Source: Acidobacteriaceae bacterium
GTDB taxonomy: Bacteria > Acidobacteriota > Terriglobia > Terriglobales > Acidobacteriaceae
Length of the DNA: 64,000 bases
Direction of reading: 5' to 3'
NCBI GenBank assembly: GCA_030039035.1
Contig: JASHQQ010000140.1
Location: forward strand, 25,148-89,147
Under the pieces are notes generated by a model. That model saw only the letters and a list, made by a program, of their open reading frames with translations, did not search any database and was not told the DNA's origin. Of the stretch, positions 1 through 8,983 are shown one piece after another. The number at the start of each line of letters is the position of its first letter. Within the stretch, counting starts at the first letter, position 1. The translations under genes were made by a program, and so were the position numbers.

Positions 1-902
1 ACAAGAGCCTTGTCGAGCCCGCCGATTCCTGTCGGCTCGCCGACACAATAGACGCCTTTGATCGACGTCTCCTGGATGGCGTTGACGGCGACATAACCGT
101 CTTCGATTCTGCAGCCAAGCAACTGCGCCAGCTCAAGATTGGGCACGAGATGGTAGCCGCAGGCAAGATCATCGCAGGGAATCTCCCGCTGGTCTTTACC
201 GTCGCTCACAACGACAGCCTCAAGTCGAGTCTCGCCGAGCGCGCACTTGACCCACCAGCCCGGCTTGTAGGGAACGCCGCGCGTTTGCCAGCGATATTGC
301 GCGCCTTCGACGAGCTTTCCCGGAAGCGCCGCGAGCGATGCGGCCAACACCACGAGCCGGCTCCACGGCGCCTGCTCAAAGATACCCTCGATCTTCCCGC
401 CTTCGCGATTCAGAGCGGCGGCAACGGCAAGCAACAGCGGCCCGCTGCCCGCGACAACAATTCGCTTCCCCGCAATGGGCAGGCCGCTCTTCACCATCGC
501 CTGCAGGCCGCCCGCGCCCATCACGCCGGGCAATGTCCATCCCGGAAACGGCAGGAAGCGCTCGCGCGCGCCGGTGGCGATGACGAGGCGATCCCAAGGC
601 ACATCGTGCGGGCGGCCGGGGCGCTCCACACGAACAACGCCGGAACCTGGCGAGTCGATCACGGAGGATTCGGGTTCCCAGGCGGCGCCGCTCGCTTCGA
701 ATCTCCTGACCCACTTTGCGAATTCACGACCGTGAGGGGAGTTCGGAGCCGTCTCCGTCTTGTATCCGCGCCAGATTTGGCCGCCGGCCGCGTGATTCTC
801 GTCGAGCAGACGAACCTGGCAGCCGTTCTCGGCCGCGACCGCTGCAGCGGCCATTCCGCCCGGGCCGGCGCCGACGACGACCACGCGCACCGGAGCGGTC
901 AT
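1..902 (-). CDS. FAD/NAD(P)-binding large subunit of HcnABC-type D-hydroxyproline dehydrogenase (partial, C-terminus off window)
   Basis: I translated this frame directly from the minus strand; it is open to the window edge, giving about 300 residues without a stop. It begins with an FAD-binding Rossmann fold (VVVVGAGPGGMAAAA, residues 6-20), has a GGQIW segment, an ATGARE motif near residue 115 and a second nucleotide fold (VVAGSGPLLLAVA). This is the layout of HcnB, the opine oxidase subunit A and the large subunit of D-hydroxyproline dehydrogenase. Its ATG overlaps the stop of the 2Fe-2S subunit (ATGA), so the two are translationally coupled. The family passes electrons from amine oxidation through FAD and the iron-sulfur centre to the respiratory chain. 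The hydroxyproline substrate is inferred from the epimerase across the divergent promoter. Opine or proline oxidation is the alternative. Confidence 0.85.
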   Translation of the reverse strand, partial: MTAPVRVVVVGAGPGGMAAAAVAAENGCQVRLLDENHAAGGQIWRGYKTETAPNSPHGREFAKWVRRFEASGAAWEPESSVIDSPGSGVVRVERPGRPHDVPWDRLVIATGARERFLPFPGWTLPGVMGAGGLQAMVKSGLPIAGKRIVVAGSGPLLLAVAAALNREGGKIEGIFEQAPWSRLVVLAASLAALPGKLVEGAQYRWQTRGVPYKPGWWVKCALGETRLEAVVVSDGKDQREIPCDDLACGYHLVPNLELAQLLGCRIEDGYVAVNAIQETSIKGVYCVGEPTGIGGLDKAL

Positions 903-1168
903 TCGGTCGCGACCTTCATGCCGTCGCGGCACAGCATCTGGCACGTCCGTCGCAACGGCTCGCCATCTATCGTGGCGGCGCACTCGAAACAGATGCCCAT
1001 GCCGCAAAGCGGCGCGCGCGGTTCCCCGCGGACCGATTTCCGGCACGGGATTTGCGCGCACAGCAACGCGGCGGCGACGGTCATCCCGGCCTGCGCCTGG
1101 ACGGGACGGCCGTTCACAACGATGGTGACGGGTGCCTCGCCCGGATGCGCGTGTTCCATCGCGGCCAT
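899..1168 (-). CDS. (2Fe-2S)-binding small subunit of HcnABC-type dehydrogenase
   Basis: This 89-residue protein carries the ferredoxin-like cysteine set CGMGICFEC followed by RTC about a dozen residues later, in a beta-rich fold that starts VTIVVNGRPVQA. This matches the Fer2_4 family (HcnA, N-terminal part of sarcosine oxidase alpha, small subunit of hydroxyproline dehydrogenase). It starts 3 bases after the GH127 stop and its own stop overlaps the next ATG, so three minus-strand genes form one tight unit. A GGAGCG sequence upstream of the ATG at 1168 may serve as ribosome binding site; a second in-frame ATG lies three codons in. Role: electron relay between the FAD subunits. The family is clear; the substrate is inferred from context. 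Confidence 0.87.
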   Translation of the reverse strand: MAAMEHAHPGEAPVTIVVNGRPVQAQAGMTVAAALLCAQIPCRKSVRGEPRAPLCGMGICFECAATIDGEPLRRTCQMLCRDGMKVATE

Positions 1169-1171
1169 CGG

Positions 1172-3118
1172 CTATGCGCTCCGTTCCGTCTGGAAGTAGA
1201 TCGTGTAACGCTCGTCCATGACCTGGTAAAGCGGCTTCATCTCTATAGCCGGGTTCTTGCCGGCGGTTTGAAAGCGCAACGAATCGCTGCTGGTCTTCTC
1301 GGCCCACGACCCGCTGCTTCCAGCCTGCACGCGAGGGACGGATGCATCGGTAAATTGTCCCGTGTACGACGGCCCTTCCTTGCCGTAGATCATCTCCTCG
1401 GTCAGGCCATCGCGGCCCATTCGGCCGGCCAAAACCAGTGGTCCGTACATCATCGCCTCAACCGAAGAATTGCCGGGCAGCGGCGCGGCATGGAAGCGCA
1501 TCGGCAACTCCACCTCGACGCGATCCCCTGTCTGCCACATGCGATCGATCGAGACATATCCGCTGCTCAACGACTCACTCTCCGGCCTGCCGTTCACTTT
1601 CACCTCCATACCCTGGCACCAGTAGGGCCGGCGCAGGCGCAGCGCAAGTCTGGTTGGCTTTTCGGCATGGATCGCGAACGAAGTCGAAGCCGCCTCGGGA
1701 AAATCGGTGCGCTGCGTAATGCGAATTCCCTTCTCGGGCCAGTCCACTTCGCTGGCCGCGAAGTGATTCACATAGATCGCGCCGTCATCGTGGAAATACA
1801 GCGTGTCGCGCAGCTTGGCGTATTCTTCCACGCCCGTGCCATAGCAGCACCAGAACGAATCGTACGGCGTGCCGAAAGTCTTCCAGTATCCGGGCTGCAT
1901 GGAAACGTAGTACATCAGCATTCCATGCGGATCCTGCGTGCCCACGCGCACGTTCCACAGCAGGCGCTCGTAGTAGTCCATGAACTTCGCGTCGCCGGTC
2001 CAGCCGAAAAGGTGGCGCGAGAGCTTCATCATGTTGTAGCTGCAGCAGCACTCCTCGGCCGAGGGCACGAGCTGGCTGGAGAGATCGTCTGCCGTATGCC
2101 AGCCCTCGGCGTCGTCCTTGCTCAGGGGGACGGTCGCGCCCGTGCCGCCGGTGCAGTAGGCGTGATGCTCGGCAACCTCGTGCCAGAAATTCTCCGCGAT
2201 GGTGCGGTAACGGGCATCGCTCGAAACCTCGTAGCCGCGCGCCGCGCCAATCACCTTGGGAATGTTGGTGTTCGAGTGATGGCCGGCGAGCTCGTCTTCG
2301 CCGGCAGCGAGGGGATCGAAGAACTTCTTGTGCTCGAAGCGAAACCCGAGGTCGCGATAGCGGGTTTCGCCGGTGACGGCATAAAGATTAAAGCAGGCTT
2401 CGTTCATGCCGCCGTGTTCCACCAACTGGATGCGCGCCCACTGCCCGGCGCCAAGCGGATCGACCCAGTTGGCCGCCCAATCGGCCATGCGGCCGGCCAC
2501 CACCAGCGCCAGCGTGTTGCCGCAATGCACGTACATGTCGAGCATGCCGGCCATGATCTTGTGGTAGGTATAGAATGGCGCCCACACTTGCTGATAATTC
2601 CTGAGCCGGTCGTAGAAGGTGGCCGGATACGCGGAAAGATAACCGTCTTTCTGCTGGCATCTGGCCAGCTCGGCGACCAGTTCATCGGCCTTCTGGCGCA
2701 GCGCTTCGTCGCCGGTGCTCGCGTACATGAGCGCGCACGCCGAAAGATAATGGCCGCCGGCAAAGTGGCCCCGCAACTCGCCGTCCGGAGCTTCCCATCC
2801 ACCCAGTGGCTGCGCATTCGATGGCAGCCCGGCCGTCAGGCGAAACGAGTGCAGGAGACGGTCGTTGGGGAGCATGTAGAGATACATGCGATCGCGCTCC
2901 TGCATCTCGCGGAGCGGCCCGTAAAGGAGCTTCACGCGGTTCATGGGAAACGGCTTCACCTTCCACTCGACCTTTTCGTAACCGGCGTGGTTCGCGGCCT
3001 TTGCTTCGTCGACCACGGGATCCTGCGCCAGCGCACGCAATCCGCGCATGCCTGGCAGGCCCGCCCCGGCCAGCGCCGTCGCCGATTGCACGAATCTCCG
3101 CCGCGTCAACCCATCCAT
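1172..3118 (-). CDS. GH127 family beta-L-arabinofuranosidase, Tat-exported
   Basis: The 648-residue protein belongs to the DUF1680/GH127 family, whose characterised member HypBA1 removes beta-L-arabinofuranose from hydroxyproline-linked arabinans. The cysteine-rich active-site elements are visible: an EECCCSYNM segment (E-x-C) in the middle and WCCYGTG further on, which align with the zinc ligands and cysteine nucleophile of HypBA1. The start at 3118 was chosen because it places a twin-arginine-like signal (TRRRFVQS followed by a hydrophobic stretch and ALAQ) at the N-terminus; a longer reading frame from 3178 adds 20 residues without signal-peptide character. It is first in an operon with two hydroxyproline-dehydrogenase-like subunits, which supports action on hydroxyproline-rich glycoproteins. 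Other GH127 activities cannot be excluded. Confidence 0.88.
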   Translation of the reverse strand: MDGLTRRRFVQSATALAGAGLPGMRGLRALAQDPVVDEAKAANHAGYEKVEWKVKPFPMNRVKLLYGPLREMQERDRMYLYMLPNDRLLHSFRLTAGLPSNAQPLGGWEAPDGELRGHFAGGHYLSACALMYASTGDEALRQKADELVAELARCQQKDGYLSAYPATFYDRLRNYQQVWAPFYTYHKIMAGMLDMYVHCGNTLALVVAGRMADWAANWVDPLGAGQWARIQLVEHGGMNEACFNLYAVTGETRYRDLGFRFEHKKFFDPLAAGEDELAGHHSNTNIPKVIGAARGYEVSSDARYRTIAENFWHEVAEHHAYCTGGTGATVPLSKDDAEGWHTADDLSSQLVPSAEECCCSYNMMKLSRHLFGWTGDAKFMDYYERLLWNVRVGTQDPHGMLMYYVSMQPGYWKTFGTPYDSFWCCYGTGVEEYAKLRDTLYFHDDGAIYVNHFAASEVDWPEKGIRITQRTDFPEAASTSFAIHAEKPTRLALRLRRPYWCQGMEVKVNGRPESESLSSGYVSIDRMWQTGDRVEVELPMRFHAAPLPGNSSVEAMMYGPLVLAGRMGRDGLTEEMIYGKEGPSYTGQFTDASVPRVQAGSSGSWAEKTSSDSLRFQTAGKNPAIEMKPLYQVMDERYTIYFQTERSA

Positions 3119-3198
3119 GGAAATAACCCTCCGCTGTAACTTTACGCCTGCCGCGAGAACTGGCGAATGCGGTTCCATTGCCGGCTTGATCCGCCGCT

Positions 3199-4266
3199 GT
3201 GGCGGCTCGGCGCGACGGTATCCTGCGCCGTATACTTCAACGCAGGCCGGTGGAGAGCTTCTGTCTCACACTCGGGTCGAGGCCCTCGATTTCTCACTCA
3301 TCGCACATTCCGCACCGTCTTCGCGTGGTCGACTCGCATACCGCCGGCGAACCCACGCGCGTGGTCCTCGCCGCCGAATCGGGATTCAGCCTGGGGGCCG
3401 GAAGTCTGAATGAACGTTTGCAGCAATTGCGCTCCGGGCACGATGCGCTCCGCCGGGCCGTCCTGTGCGAGCCGCGCGGCTCCGATGTGCTGGTCGGCGC
3501 ATGGCTGCTCGAACCCGATGCGCCCGGCTGCGATGCCGCGCTGATTTTCTTCAACAACGTGGGCTATCTGGGCATGTGCGGCCATGGAACGATCGGCGTG
3601 GCGGCCACGCTCGCGCATCTTGGGCGAGCCAGGCCGGGTCCCCTTCGCATGCAAACTCCAGTTGGCACTGTGCAGGTTGAATTGCTCTCCGCGAATCGCG
3701 CCACAATTCACAATGTTCCGGCGCGCCGGCATCGCGGGAATGTAACCGTCGATGTACCCGGGCACGGCGCCGTCACAGGCGAAATCGCGTGGGGCGGCAA
3801 CTGGTTTTTTCTCGTCGGCCATCATCCGTACAATCTCGACAAAGGCGCGGTCGACGAGTTGACCGGTTTCACCTGGGCAATCCGGCAGGCGCTGCAAACG
3901 GCGGGAATTACTGGCGCGAACGGTGCGGCAATCGATCACATCGAGCTTTACGCGAGTCCCCGCGACCCCGCCAACCACAGCCGCAATTTTGTCCTGTGCC
4001 CCGGCAAAGCCTACGATCGTTCGCCGTGCGGCACGGGAACGAGCGCCAAGCTCGCCTGCCTTGCCGCCGATGGCAAGCTCGCTCCCGGCGAAATCTGGCG
4101 GCAGGAAGGCATTCTGGGCACGGTTTTCGAGGGCAGCTATGCGTGGGCAGGCGATCCGGCGGAAGGCATCGTGATCCCTTCCATCACGGGCGCGGCCTAT
4201 ATCACCGGCGAAGCAACTCTGCTGTTCGATCCCGACGATCCGTTTTCCGCGGGAATCCCCGAATGA
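3199..4266 (+). CDS. lhpA: 4-hydroxyproline epimerase (proline racemase family)
   Basis: The protein has the two catalytic cysteines of the proline racemase family, in MCGHGTIG (Cys127 counted from 3199) and in SPCGTGTS (Cys277). Members with both cysteines are racemases or epimerases; a Thr in the first position would indicate trans-3-hydroxyproline dehydratase, so this points to epimerisation of trans-4-hydroxy-L-proline to cis-4-hydroxy-D-proline. Family similarity begins near residue 41 (LRVVDSHTAGEPT), so 3199 is only the longest frame. A GTG at 3250 or a rare ATT at 3289 downstream of the candidate -10 may be the real start. Its stop overlaps the ATG of the next gene (ATGA). It opens a three-gene operon: epimerase, FAD dehydrogenase subunit, deaminase. 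Confidence 0.9.
   Translation: MAARRDGILRRILQRRPVESFCLTLGSRPSISHSSHIPHRLRVVDSHTAGEPTRVVLAAESGFSLGAGSLNERLQQLRSGHDALRRAVLCEPRGSDVLVGAWLLEPDAPGCDAALIFFNNVGYLGMCGHGTIGVAATLAHLGRARPGPLRMQTPVGTVQVELLSANRATIHNVPARRHRGNVTVDVPGHGAVTGEIAWGGNWFFLVGHHPYNLDKGAVDELTGFTWAIRQALQTAGITGANGAAIDHIELYASPRDPANHSRNFVLCPGKAYDRSPCGTGTSAKLACLAADGKLAPGEIWRQEGILGTVFEGSYAWAGDPAEGIVIPSITGAAYITGEATLLFDPDDPFSAGIPE
3231..3236 (+). promoter_or_regulatory. Candidate -10 element (TATACT) for the hydroxyproline epimerase operon
   Basis: TATACT lies in the gap between the divergent GH127 and epimerase operons. No good -35 hexamer is seen at 16-18 bases. If it is used, transcription would start near 3243, so the epimerase start would lie downstream of the longest open frame start at 3199. 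Confidence 0.3.
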
Positions 4267-5441
4267 GCAGGGCGCGCTTCGATGCAGTCGTCGCCGGCGG
4301 CGGCATCGTGGGCGCAGCATGCGCGGCTGCTTTGGCCCGGCTTGGGATGAAAGTAGCTCTTGTGGAGCGCGACGTGATGGGCAGCGGCGCAACGGCTGCC
4401 GGCATGGGGCACATTGTGGTCATGGATGACTCGCCGGCTCAGTTCGCGCTGACCCGTTACTCGCAACAGCTTTGGCGGGAGCTGGCCGCCGCGCTCAGTC
4501 TGCGCGCCGAGTACGAAGCTTGCGGAACTCTATGGATCGCCGCGGACGAAGAGGAGATGGCCGGGGCCGCGCGCAAACAAGGCTATTATCGAGATCGCGG
4601 CGTGCCGGCGCAGTTGCTCTCCACCATTCAGCTCGCCGCCGGGGAGCCGAATCTGCGGGCCGGGCTTGCCGGCGCCTTGCTGGTTCCCGAGGACGCTGTC
4701 GTTTATCCTCCAGCCGCCGCGCTGCATCTGGCCAGGGATGCACATGCGCGATCTGCAACTCTCTGCATGGGCCGGATCGTCCGGCAAATGGCGGCGGGAG
4801 AAGCGGTTCTCGACAACGGCGATGTGCTGTGCGCGTCCGTGCTGATCAACGCAATTGGCGCATCGGCGCCGGAACTCACACCCGGCGTACCGGTGAGAAA
4901 GCGCAAGGGCCATCTCGTCATTACAGACAGGCAACCGGGTTGGGTTCGTCATCAGCTCGTCGAGCTCGGCTACCTGAAAAGCGCGCATTCGGTCACGGCG
5001 GATTCGGTCGCATTCAACGTGCAGCCGCGCAAGACCGGCCAGATTCTCATCGGATCGTCGAGGCAATTCGGGAACGAGAGCGCAAGTGTGGACCCGGCGA
5101 TGGTCTCTGCCATGCTCACTCGCGCCGCGGAGTATATGCCCGCGCTCAAAGCCCTGCCGGCCATTCGCGTATGGACCGGCTTTCGCGCCGCGACGCCGGA
5201 CAAGCTGCCCCTGATCGGACCTTGGCCCGCGGATTCGACTCTGTGGCTGGCGACCGGGCATGAGGGGCTGGGGATCACGACGTCACTTTGCACGGCAGCG
5301 TTGCTGGCGGCGCAGATTTCCGGCGCCACAACGCCCATCCCGATCGAGCCGTATCTTCCTGCGCGATTCTCAACTACTGCGGCTCCGTCGAGCCGCAATG
5401 CAGCAGCGGTCCATGAGCCGCTGGCCAAGGAGAGCCTATGA
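4263..5441 (+). CDS. FAD-dependent D-amino-acid/hydroxyproline dehydrogenase catalytic subunit (HcnC/DAO-like)
   Basis: A 392-residue DAO-family flavoprotein with an N-terminal dinucleotide fold (VVAGGGIVGAACAAALA), an early acidic beta-strand end (VALVERD) and the C-terminal GLGITTS segment typical of sarcosine oxidase, HcnC and D-hydroxyproline dehydrogenase beta subunits. It overlaps the upstream epimerase and the downstream deaminase by ATGA at both ends, so the three are tightly coupled. The 2Fe-2S and second FAD subunits are encoded on the opposite strand about 3 kb away, so the heteromeric enzyme is split across a divergent promoter. Predicted reaction: cis-4-hydroxy-D-proline to 1-pyrroline-4-hydroxy-2-carboxylate. 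Confidence 0.87.
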   Translation: MSRARFDAVVAGGGIVGAACAAALARLGMKVALVERDVMGSGATAAGMGHIVVMDDSPAQFALTRYSQQLWRELAAALSLRAEYEACGTLWIAADEEEMAGAARKQGYYRDRGVPAQLLSTIQLAAGEPNLRAGLAGALLVPEDAVVYPPAAALHLARDAHARSATLCMGRIVRQMAAGEAVLDNGDVLCASVLINAIGASAPELTPGVPVRKRKGHLVITDRQPGWVRHQLVELGYLKSAHSVTADSVAFNVQPRKTGQILIGSSRQFGNESASVDPAMVSAMLTRAAEYMPALKALPAIRVWTGFRAATPDKLPLIGPWPADSTLWLATGHEGLGITTSLCTAALLAAQISGATTPIPIEPYLPARFSTTAAPSSRNAAAVHEPLAKESL

Positions 5442-6361
5442 ACTGGAGCGGCGTAATGCCCGCGATGACGACAGCCTTTGACGACCGCCTCGAGGTCGAC
5501 CACAAGTTCATCGCACGCCACGCGCGGTGGCTCGTCGAAAACGGCTGCTCGGGCATCGTGTGCCTCGGTTCCCTTGGAGAATCCCCGACCCTCGAATTCG
5601 AGGAGAAGATGGCCGTCCATTCCACCGTCGTCGCGGCCGTCGGCGATCGCATTCCCGTGATCGCGGCCGTTTCCGCGCTTTCGACTGCCGAAGCCGTGCG
5701 CATCGCAGCGGGCGCGGCGAAAGCGGGCGCGGCCGGGTTGATGATTCTGCCGCCCTACGTTTACAAGGGTGACTGGCGGGAGATGAAGGCGCACGTCGGC
5801 GCCGTGCTGAAGGCCACGAAGCTGGAGGCCATGCTGTACAACAACCCGGTCGCTTATGGCACGGATTTCTTGCCCGAGCAGATCGCGGAGCTGGCTGCCG
5901 GATTTCCCAACCTGGCTGCGGTGAAAGAATCGTCGACGGACGTGCGGCGCGTAACCGCGATCCGCGCGCTCACCGGCGACCGGCTCGCAATCTTCGTAGG
6001 CGTCGACGACGCGATCGTCGAAGGCATCGAAGCCGGCGCCGCTGGATGGATCGCCGGGCTCGTCAATGCGCTGCCGCGCGAATCCGTCGATCTCTTCAGT
6101 TTCGCCCGCAGCGGCCGGAAGCAGGAAGGCTTCGAACTCTACCGCTGGTTCCTGCCTTTGTTGCGCATGGATACCGTGCCGAAATTCATTCAGCTCATCA
6201 AGCAGGTGCAGCAGGAATTGCGCGTGGGGTCGGCGCGCGTGCGGCCGCCGCGGCTGGAGTTGATGGGCGAAGAACTGGCCGCAGTGCGCGCTGCGGTCGA
6301 ATATGCGCAATCGACGCGCCCGGCGAGCGCCGCGCGCAGTTCGCCATTTTCCCGAAGTTGA
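5438..6361 (+). CDS. lhpC: 1-pyrroline-4-hydroxy-2-carboxylate deaminase (DHDPS/NAL family)
   Basis: A 307-residue TIM-barrel of the dihydrodipicolinate synthase/N-acetylneuraminate lyase family. The Schiff-base lysine is in AAVKESS, the conserved tyrosine in LYNNPVAYG, and the phosphate-binding-like GSLGES loop is present near residue 44. The wording of several segments (LPPYVYKGD, RVRPPRL near the C-terminus) resembles LhpC of hydroxyproline degradation more than DapA. Together with its ATGA overlap with the dehydrogenase subunit this supports deamination to 2-oxoglutarate semialdehyde. L-2-keto-3-deoxyarabonate dehydratase, a relative giving the same semialdehyde from arabinose, is the main alternative. 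Confidence 0.87.
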   Translation: MNWSGVMPAMTTAFDDRLEVDHKFIARHARWLVENGCSGIVCLGSLGESPTLEFEEKMAVHSTVVAAVGDRIPVIAAVSALSTAEAVRIAAGAAKAGAAGLMILPPYVYKGDWREMKAHVGAVLKATKLEAMLYNNPVAYGTDFLPEQIAELAAGFPNLAAVKESSTDVRRVTAIRALTGDRLAIFVGVDDAIVEGIEAGAAGWIAGLVNALPRESVDLFSFARSGRKQEGFELYRWFLPLLRMDTVPKFIQLIKQVQQELRVGSARVRPPRLELMGEELAAVRAAVEYAQSTRPASAARSSPFSRS

Positions 6362-6432
6362 CTTCGCGCCTCGAGGAAGACCGGCCGCAGAATGTCCGAC
6401 AAGAGGCGTGGAGCATATTCATCGGCGAACCG

Positions 6433-7761
6433 TCACTCCAACGCCGCCCGTTTCAATCCCGGCGCGAACAGACGAAGCAGCAGCAGCGCGAGCAGATATG
6501 CCGACGAGGAATAAAGAAACAGCGGGATGTAGCTGTGGCTGAATTGCAGGATGTGTCCGGCGATGGCCGCGAAGATGGCTCCGCCGAGCGCGCCTCCCAC
6601 CTGACCGAAGCTGACCACGGTGCCCACGTACTCGCCGGGAAACATGTCGGAAGCCGTGGTAAAGATATTGGCGGAGAATCCCTGATGGGCGGCGGCGGCC
6701 AGGCTGAGCAAGGCGACGGCAATCCACTCCGAGTCCAGGCCTCCGGCAAATGCGATAGGCACGACAAGGCAGGCGCATGTCAGCATCGCGGCAAGGCGAG
6801 CCGGCTTCAGTTCCATCCCGAGCGCTGCATAACCGCGAGGCAGCCATCCGCCGAAGACGCTGCCCACGGTGGACAGCACGTACACCACAACAAGCGGCGG
6901 GCCGATGTGCGACAGATCGAGCTTGAAGCGCGAATTGAAATACGAGGGCAACCAGAAGAGATAGAACCACCAGACCGGATCGGTGAGAAATTTGCCGAGC
7001 GCAAAGCCCCATGTTTGCCGGAATCGGAGCAGACTCCACCACGGCTGGGCGCTTCGCTTCCGCGACGTTGCGAAACCCGGCCTCCGGCCCAGGGCCGCGC
7101 GGGGAGTCCGGTACCTTACCGACCACCACACGATCCATGCAGCGCTGAATACGCCCGTGGTCAGGAAGGCGGCGCGCCACCCGAAATGCAGCGCCACCCA
7201 GGGAACGATGGCCGGCGCGAGGATGGCGCCGACGCTGGCGCCCGAATTGAAGATGCCTGTGGCCAGGGCCCGTTCGCGCGGGTCGAACCATTCGGCAACG
7301 GCTTTGATCGCCGCGGGAAAGTTCCCGCTTTCGCCGAGCCCGAGAAAAAAGCGGGCCACTCCGAAGCCAGGGACGGAGCGCACCAGCGCATGGCCCATGG
7401 CTGCGAGGCTCCAGATCGCGGTGACGATGGGGTAGCCGACACGGCAACCCGCGCGGTCCATGAGGCGGCCGGCAAAGACCACGCCGAGCCCATAAGCCAC
7501 CTGGAAACAATCGACGATGTAACCGTACTGGATTTCGTTCATGCTGATCGACGATTGCACCGTGGGCCAGCCATGCAAGAAAGGCCTGAGGTGCAGCGTG
7601 CTGCCGGCGAGCACCGGCTTGAGAATGGCGAGCACCTGGCGGTCCATGTAGTTGATCGATGTGGCCACGAAAAGCATGGCGCAAACGGTCCATCGGCCGC
7701 GCAGAAGAGCCGGCTCCGCCGATAACCCGATCTGTTCCGGATTATAACTCGACCTGGTCAT
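6433..7761 (-). CDS. MFS transporter, hexuronate (ExuT-like) type
   Basis: A 442-residue protein with about twelve hydrophobic segments and the motifs of the anion:cation symporter branch of the MFS: NYMDRQVLA after helix 1, GRLMDRAGCRVGYP between helices 2 and 3, and GLGESGNFPAAIKAVAEWF in helix 4. This GESGNFPA-type motif is typical of hexuronate (ExuT) and glucarate transporters. It starts 4 bases after the stop of the mannonate dehydratase gene, in the same operon, which fits uptake of glucuronate or galacturonate. It is convergent with the deaminase gene. Confidence 0.85.
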   Translation of the reverse strand: MTRSSYNPEQIGLSAEPALLRGRWTVCAMLFVATSINYMDRQVLAILKPVLAGSTLHLRPFLHGWPTVQSSISMNEIQYGYIVDCFQVAYGLGVVFAGRLMDRAGCRVGYPIVTAIWSLAAMGHALVRSVPGFGVARFFLGLGESGNFPAAIKAVAEWFDPRERALATGIFNSGASVGAILAPAIVPWVALHFGWRAAFLTTGVFSAAWIVWWSVRYRTPRAALGRRPGFATSRKRSAQPWWSLLRFRQTWGFALGKFLTDPVWWFYLFWLPSYFNSRFKLDLSHIGPPLVVVYVLSTVGSVFGGWLPRGYAALGMELKPARLAAMLTCACLVVPIAFAGGLDSEWIAVALLSLAAAAHQGFSANIFTTASDMFPGEYVGTVVSFGQVGGALGGAIFAAIAGHILQFSHSYIPLFLYSSSAYLLALLLLRLFAPGLKRAALE

Positions 7762-7765
7762 GGAG

Positions 7766-8974
7766 TTACCAGTCAGTTAGCGTTCCGTCGAACTTGCGGT
7801 TCACCGGAAGATACGCTCGCTGATAGGGGTATTTTGCGGCAAGCTTTTCATCCAGATTCACGCCGAGACCGGGCGCATCGCCGGGATACATCAATCCGCC
7901 CCTCAAGGTGTAATTGTGGGGAAAGACCGCGTCGGTCTCCTCGCCATGGGGCATGTGCTCCTGGATCCCGAAGTTATGAACCGCGGTATCGAAGTGCAGC
8001 GCCGCGGCCATGGTTACGGGGGAAAGGTCGGTGGCTCCATGGCAGCCGGTGCGTATGTGGTATAACTCCGCAAAGTCCGCGACCCGTTTCAGATGCGTGA
8101 AACCACCGGCGTGGACCACCGTCATGCGGATGTAGTCGATCCATTGGTTGCGGATGAGGTCGTGAGCATCCCATATCGAGTTGAAAACCTCGCCGGCTGC
8201 GATCGGGGTGGTGGTATGTTCGCGAATAACCCTGAATCCTTCCTGATGTTCGGCCGGCGCCGGATCTTCCATCCAGAAAAGGTGAAATGGCTCCAGTTCC
8301 TTGCCAAGCCGGCCGGCCTCGATGGGAGTCAGACGATGGTGGCAGTCGTGCAACAGGTGCAGTTCCTCTCCAAAAGCCTCCCGCACGCGCGCGAACAGCT
8401 TTGGCACATGGCGAAGATAGGGCTCGCTGGCCCACTCGTACTCCGGCGGAAGACCGCGCTCCGCGGGCTCATATCGCCCCGGGCCTTTCGGGATGCCATA
8501 GGTCGCAGACAGCCCCGGAATTCCGCTTTGGACACGGATCGCCTTGTAGCCCATCTCCTTGTGGCGCGCCACGTCCTCCAGCGCGCGATCGATATCCTGG
8601 CCGTTCGCATGACAGTAGACGAGAACTCCGTCACGGCTTCTGCCCCCGAGCAAGTTATAGACGGGAGTATCGAGTGCCTTGCCCTTGATATCCCAAAGCG
8701 CGACGTCCACCGCGCCTATGGCGGCCATGGTCACCGGGCCGCGCCGCCAATAGGCGCCGCGATAGAGATACTGCCAGATATCCTCGGTCTGAAAGGGATC
8801 CCGGCCGATCAGGCAGGGAATGACATGCTCGCCGAGATAGCTGGCCACGGCGAGCTCGCGGCCATTGAGCGTGCCATCGCCCAGACCGATGATGCCCTCG
8901 TCGGTTTCAATCCTGAGCGTGACGAAGTTTCGGCCAGGCGAAGTAATGTTGACGGTGGCGTTGGCGATCTTCAT
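7766..8974 (-). CDS. manD: D-mannonate dehydratase, ManD/RspA type (enolase superfamily)
   Basis: The 402-residue protein matches the ManD family along its full length: N-terminal [10 protein letters not shown] and [12 protein letters not shown] capping segments, the [14 protein letters not shown] stretch, RVQSGIPG, and barrel metal ligands in HDCHHRL, WMEDP and AAGEVFNS, with a C-terminal CHGATDLSP. ManD dehydrates D-mannonate to 2-keto-3-deoxy-D-gluconate (KDG). Many ManD homologues have weak activity on several acid sugars, but here the neighbours (uronate isomerase, KDG kinase, KDPG aldolase, hexuronate transporter) support a real hexuronate role. It is the first gene of an operon with the transporter. 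Confidence 0.9.
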   Translation of the reverse strand: MKIANATVNITSPGRNFVTLRIETDEGIIGLGDGTLNGRELAVASYLGEHVIPCLIGRDPFQTEDIWQYLYRGAYWRRGPVTMAAIGAVDVALWDIKGKALDTPVYNLLGGRSRDGVLVYCHANGQDIDRALEDVARHKEMGYKAIRVQSGIPGLSATYGIPKGPGRYEPAERGLPPEYEWASEPYLRHVPKLFARVREAFGEELHLLHDCHHRLTPIEAGRLGKELEPFHLFWMEDPAPAEHQEGFRVIREHTTTPIAAGEVFNSIWDAHDLIRNQWIDYIRMTVVHAGGFTHLKRVADFAELYHIRTGCHGATDLSPVTMAAALHFDTAVHNFGIQEHMPHGEETDAVFPHNYTLRGGLMYPGDAPGLGVNLDEKLAAKYPYQRAYLPVNRKFDGTLTDW

Positions 8975-8983
8975 AAGTCGTCA

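Noticed and set aside
716..3139. An 807-codon plus-strand reading frame
   Set aside because: It is antisense to the GH127 gene, whose domains and signal peptide are clear; the plus frame shows no family motif and is a GC-rich shadow.
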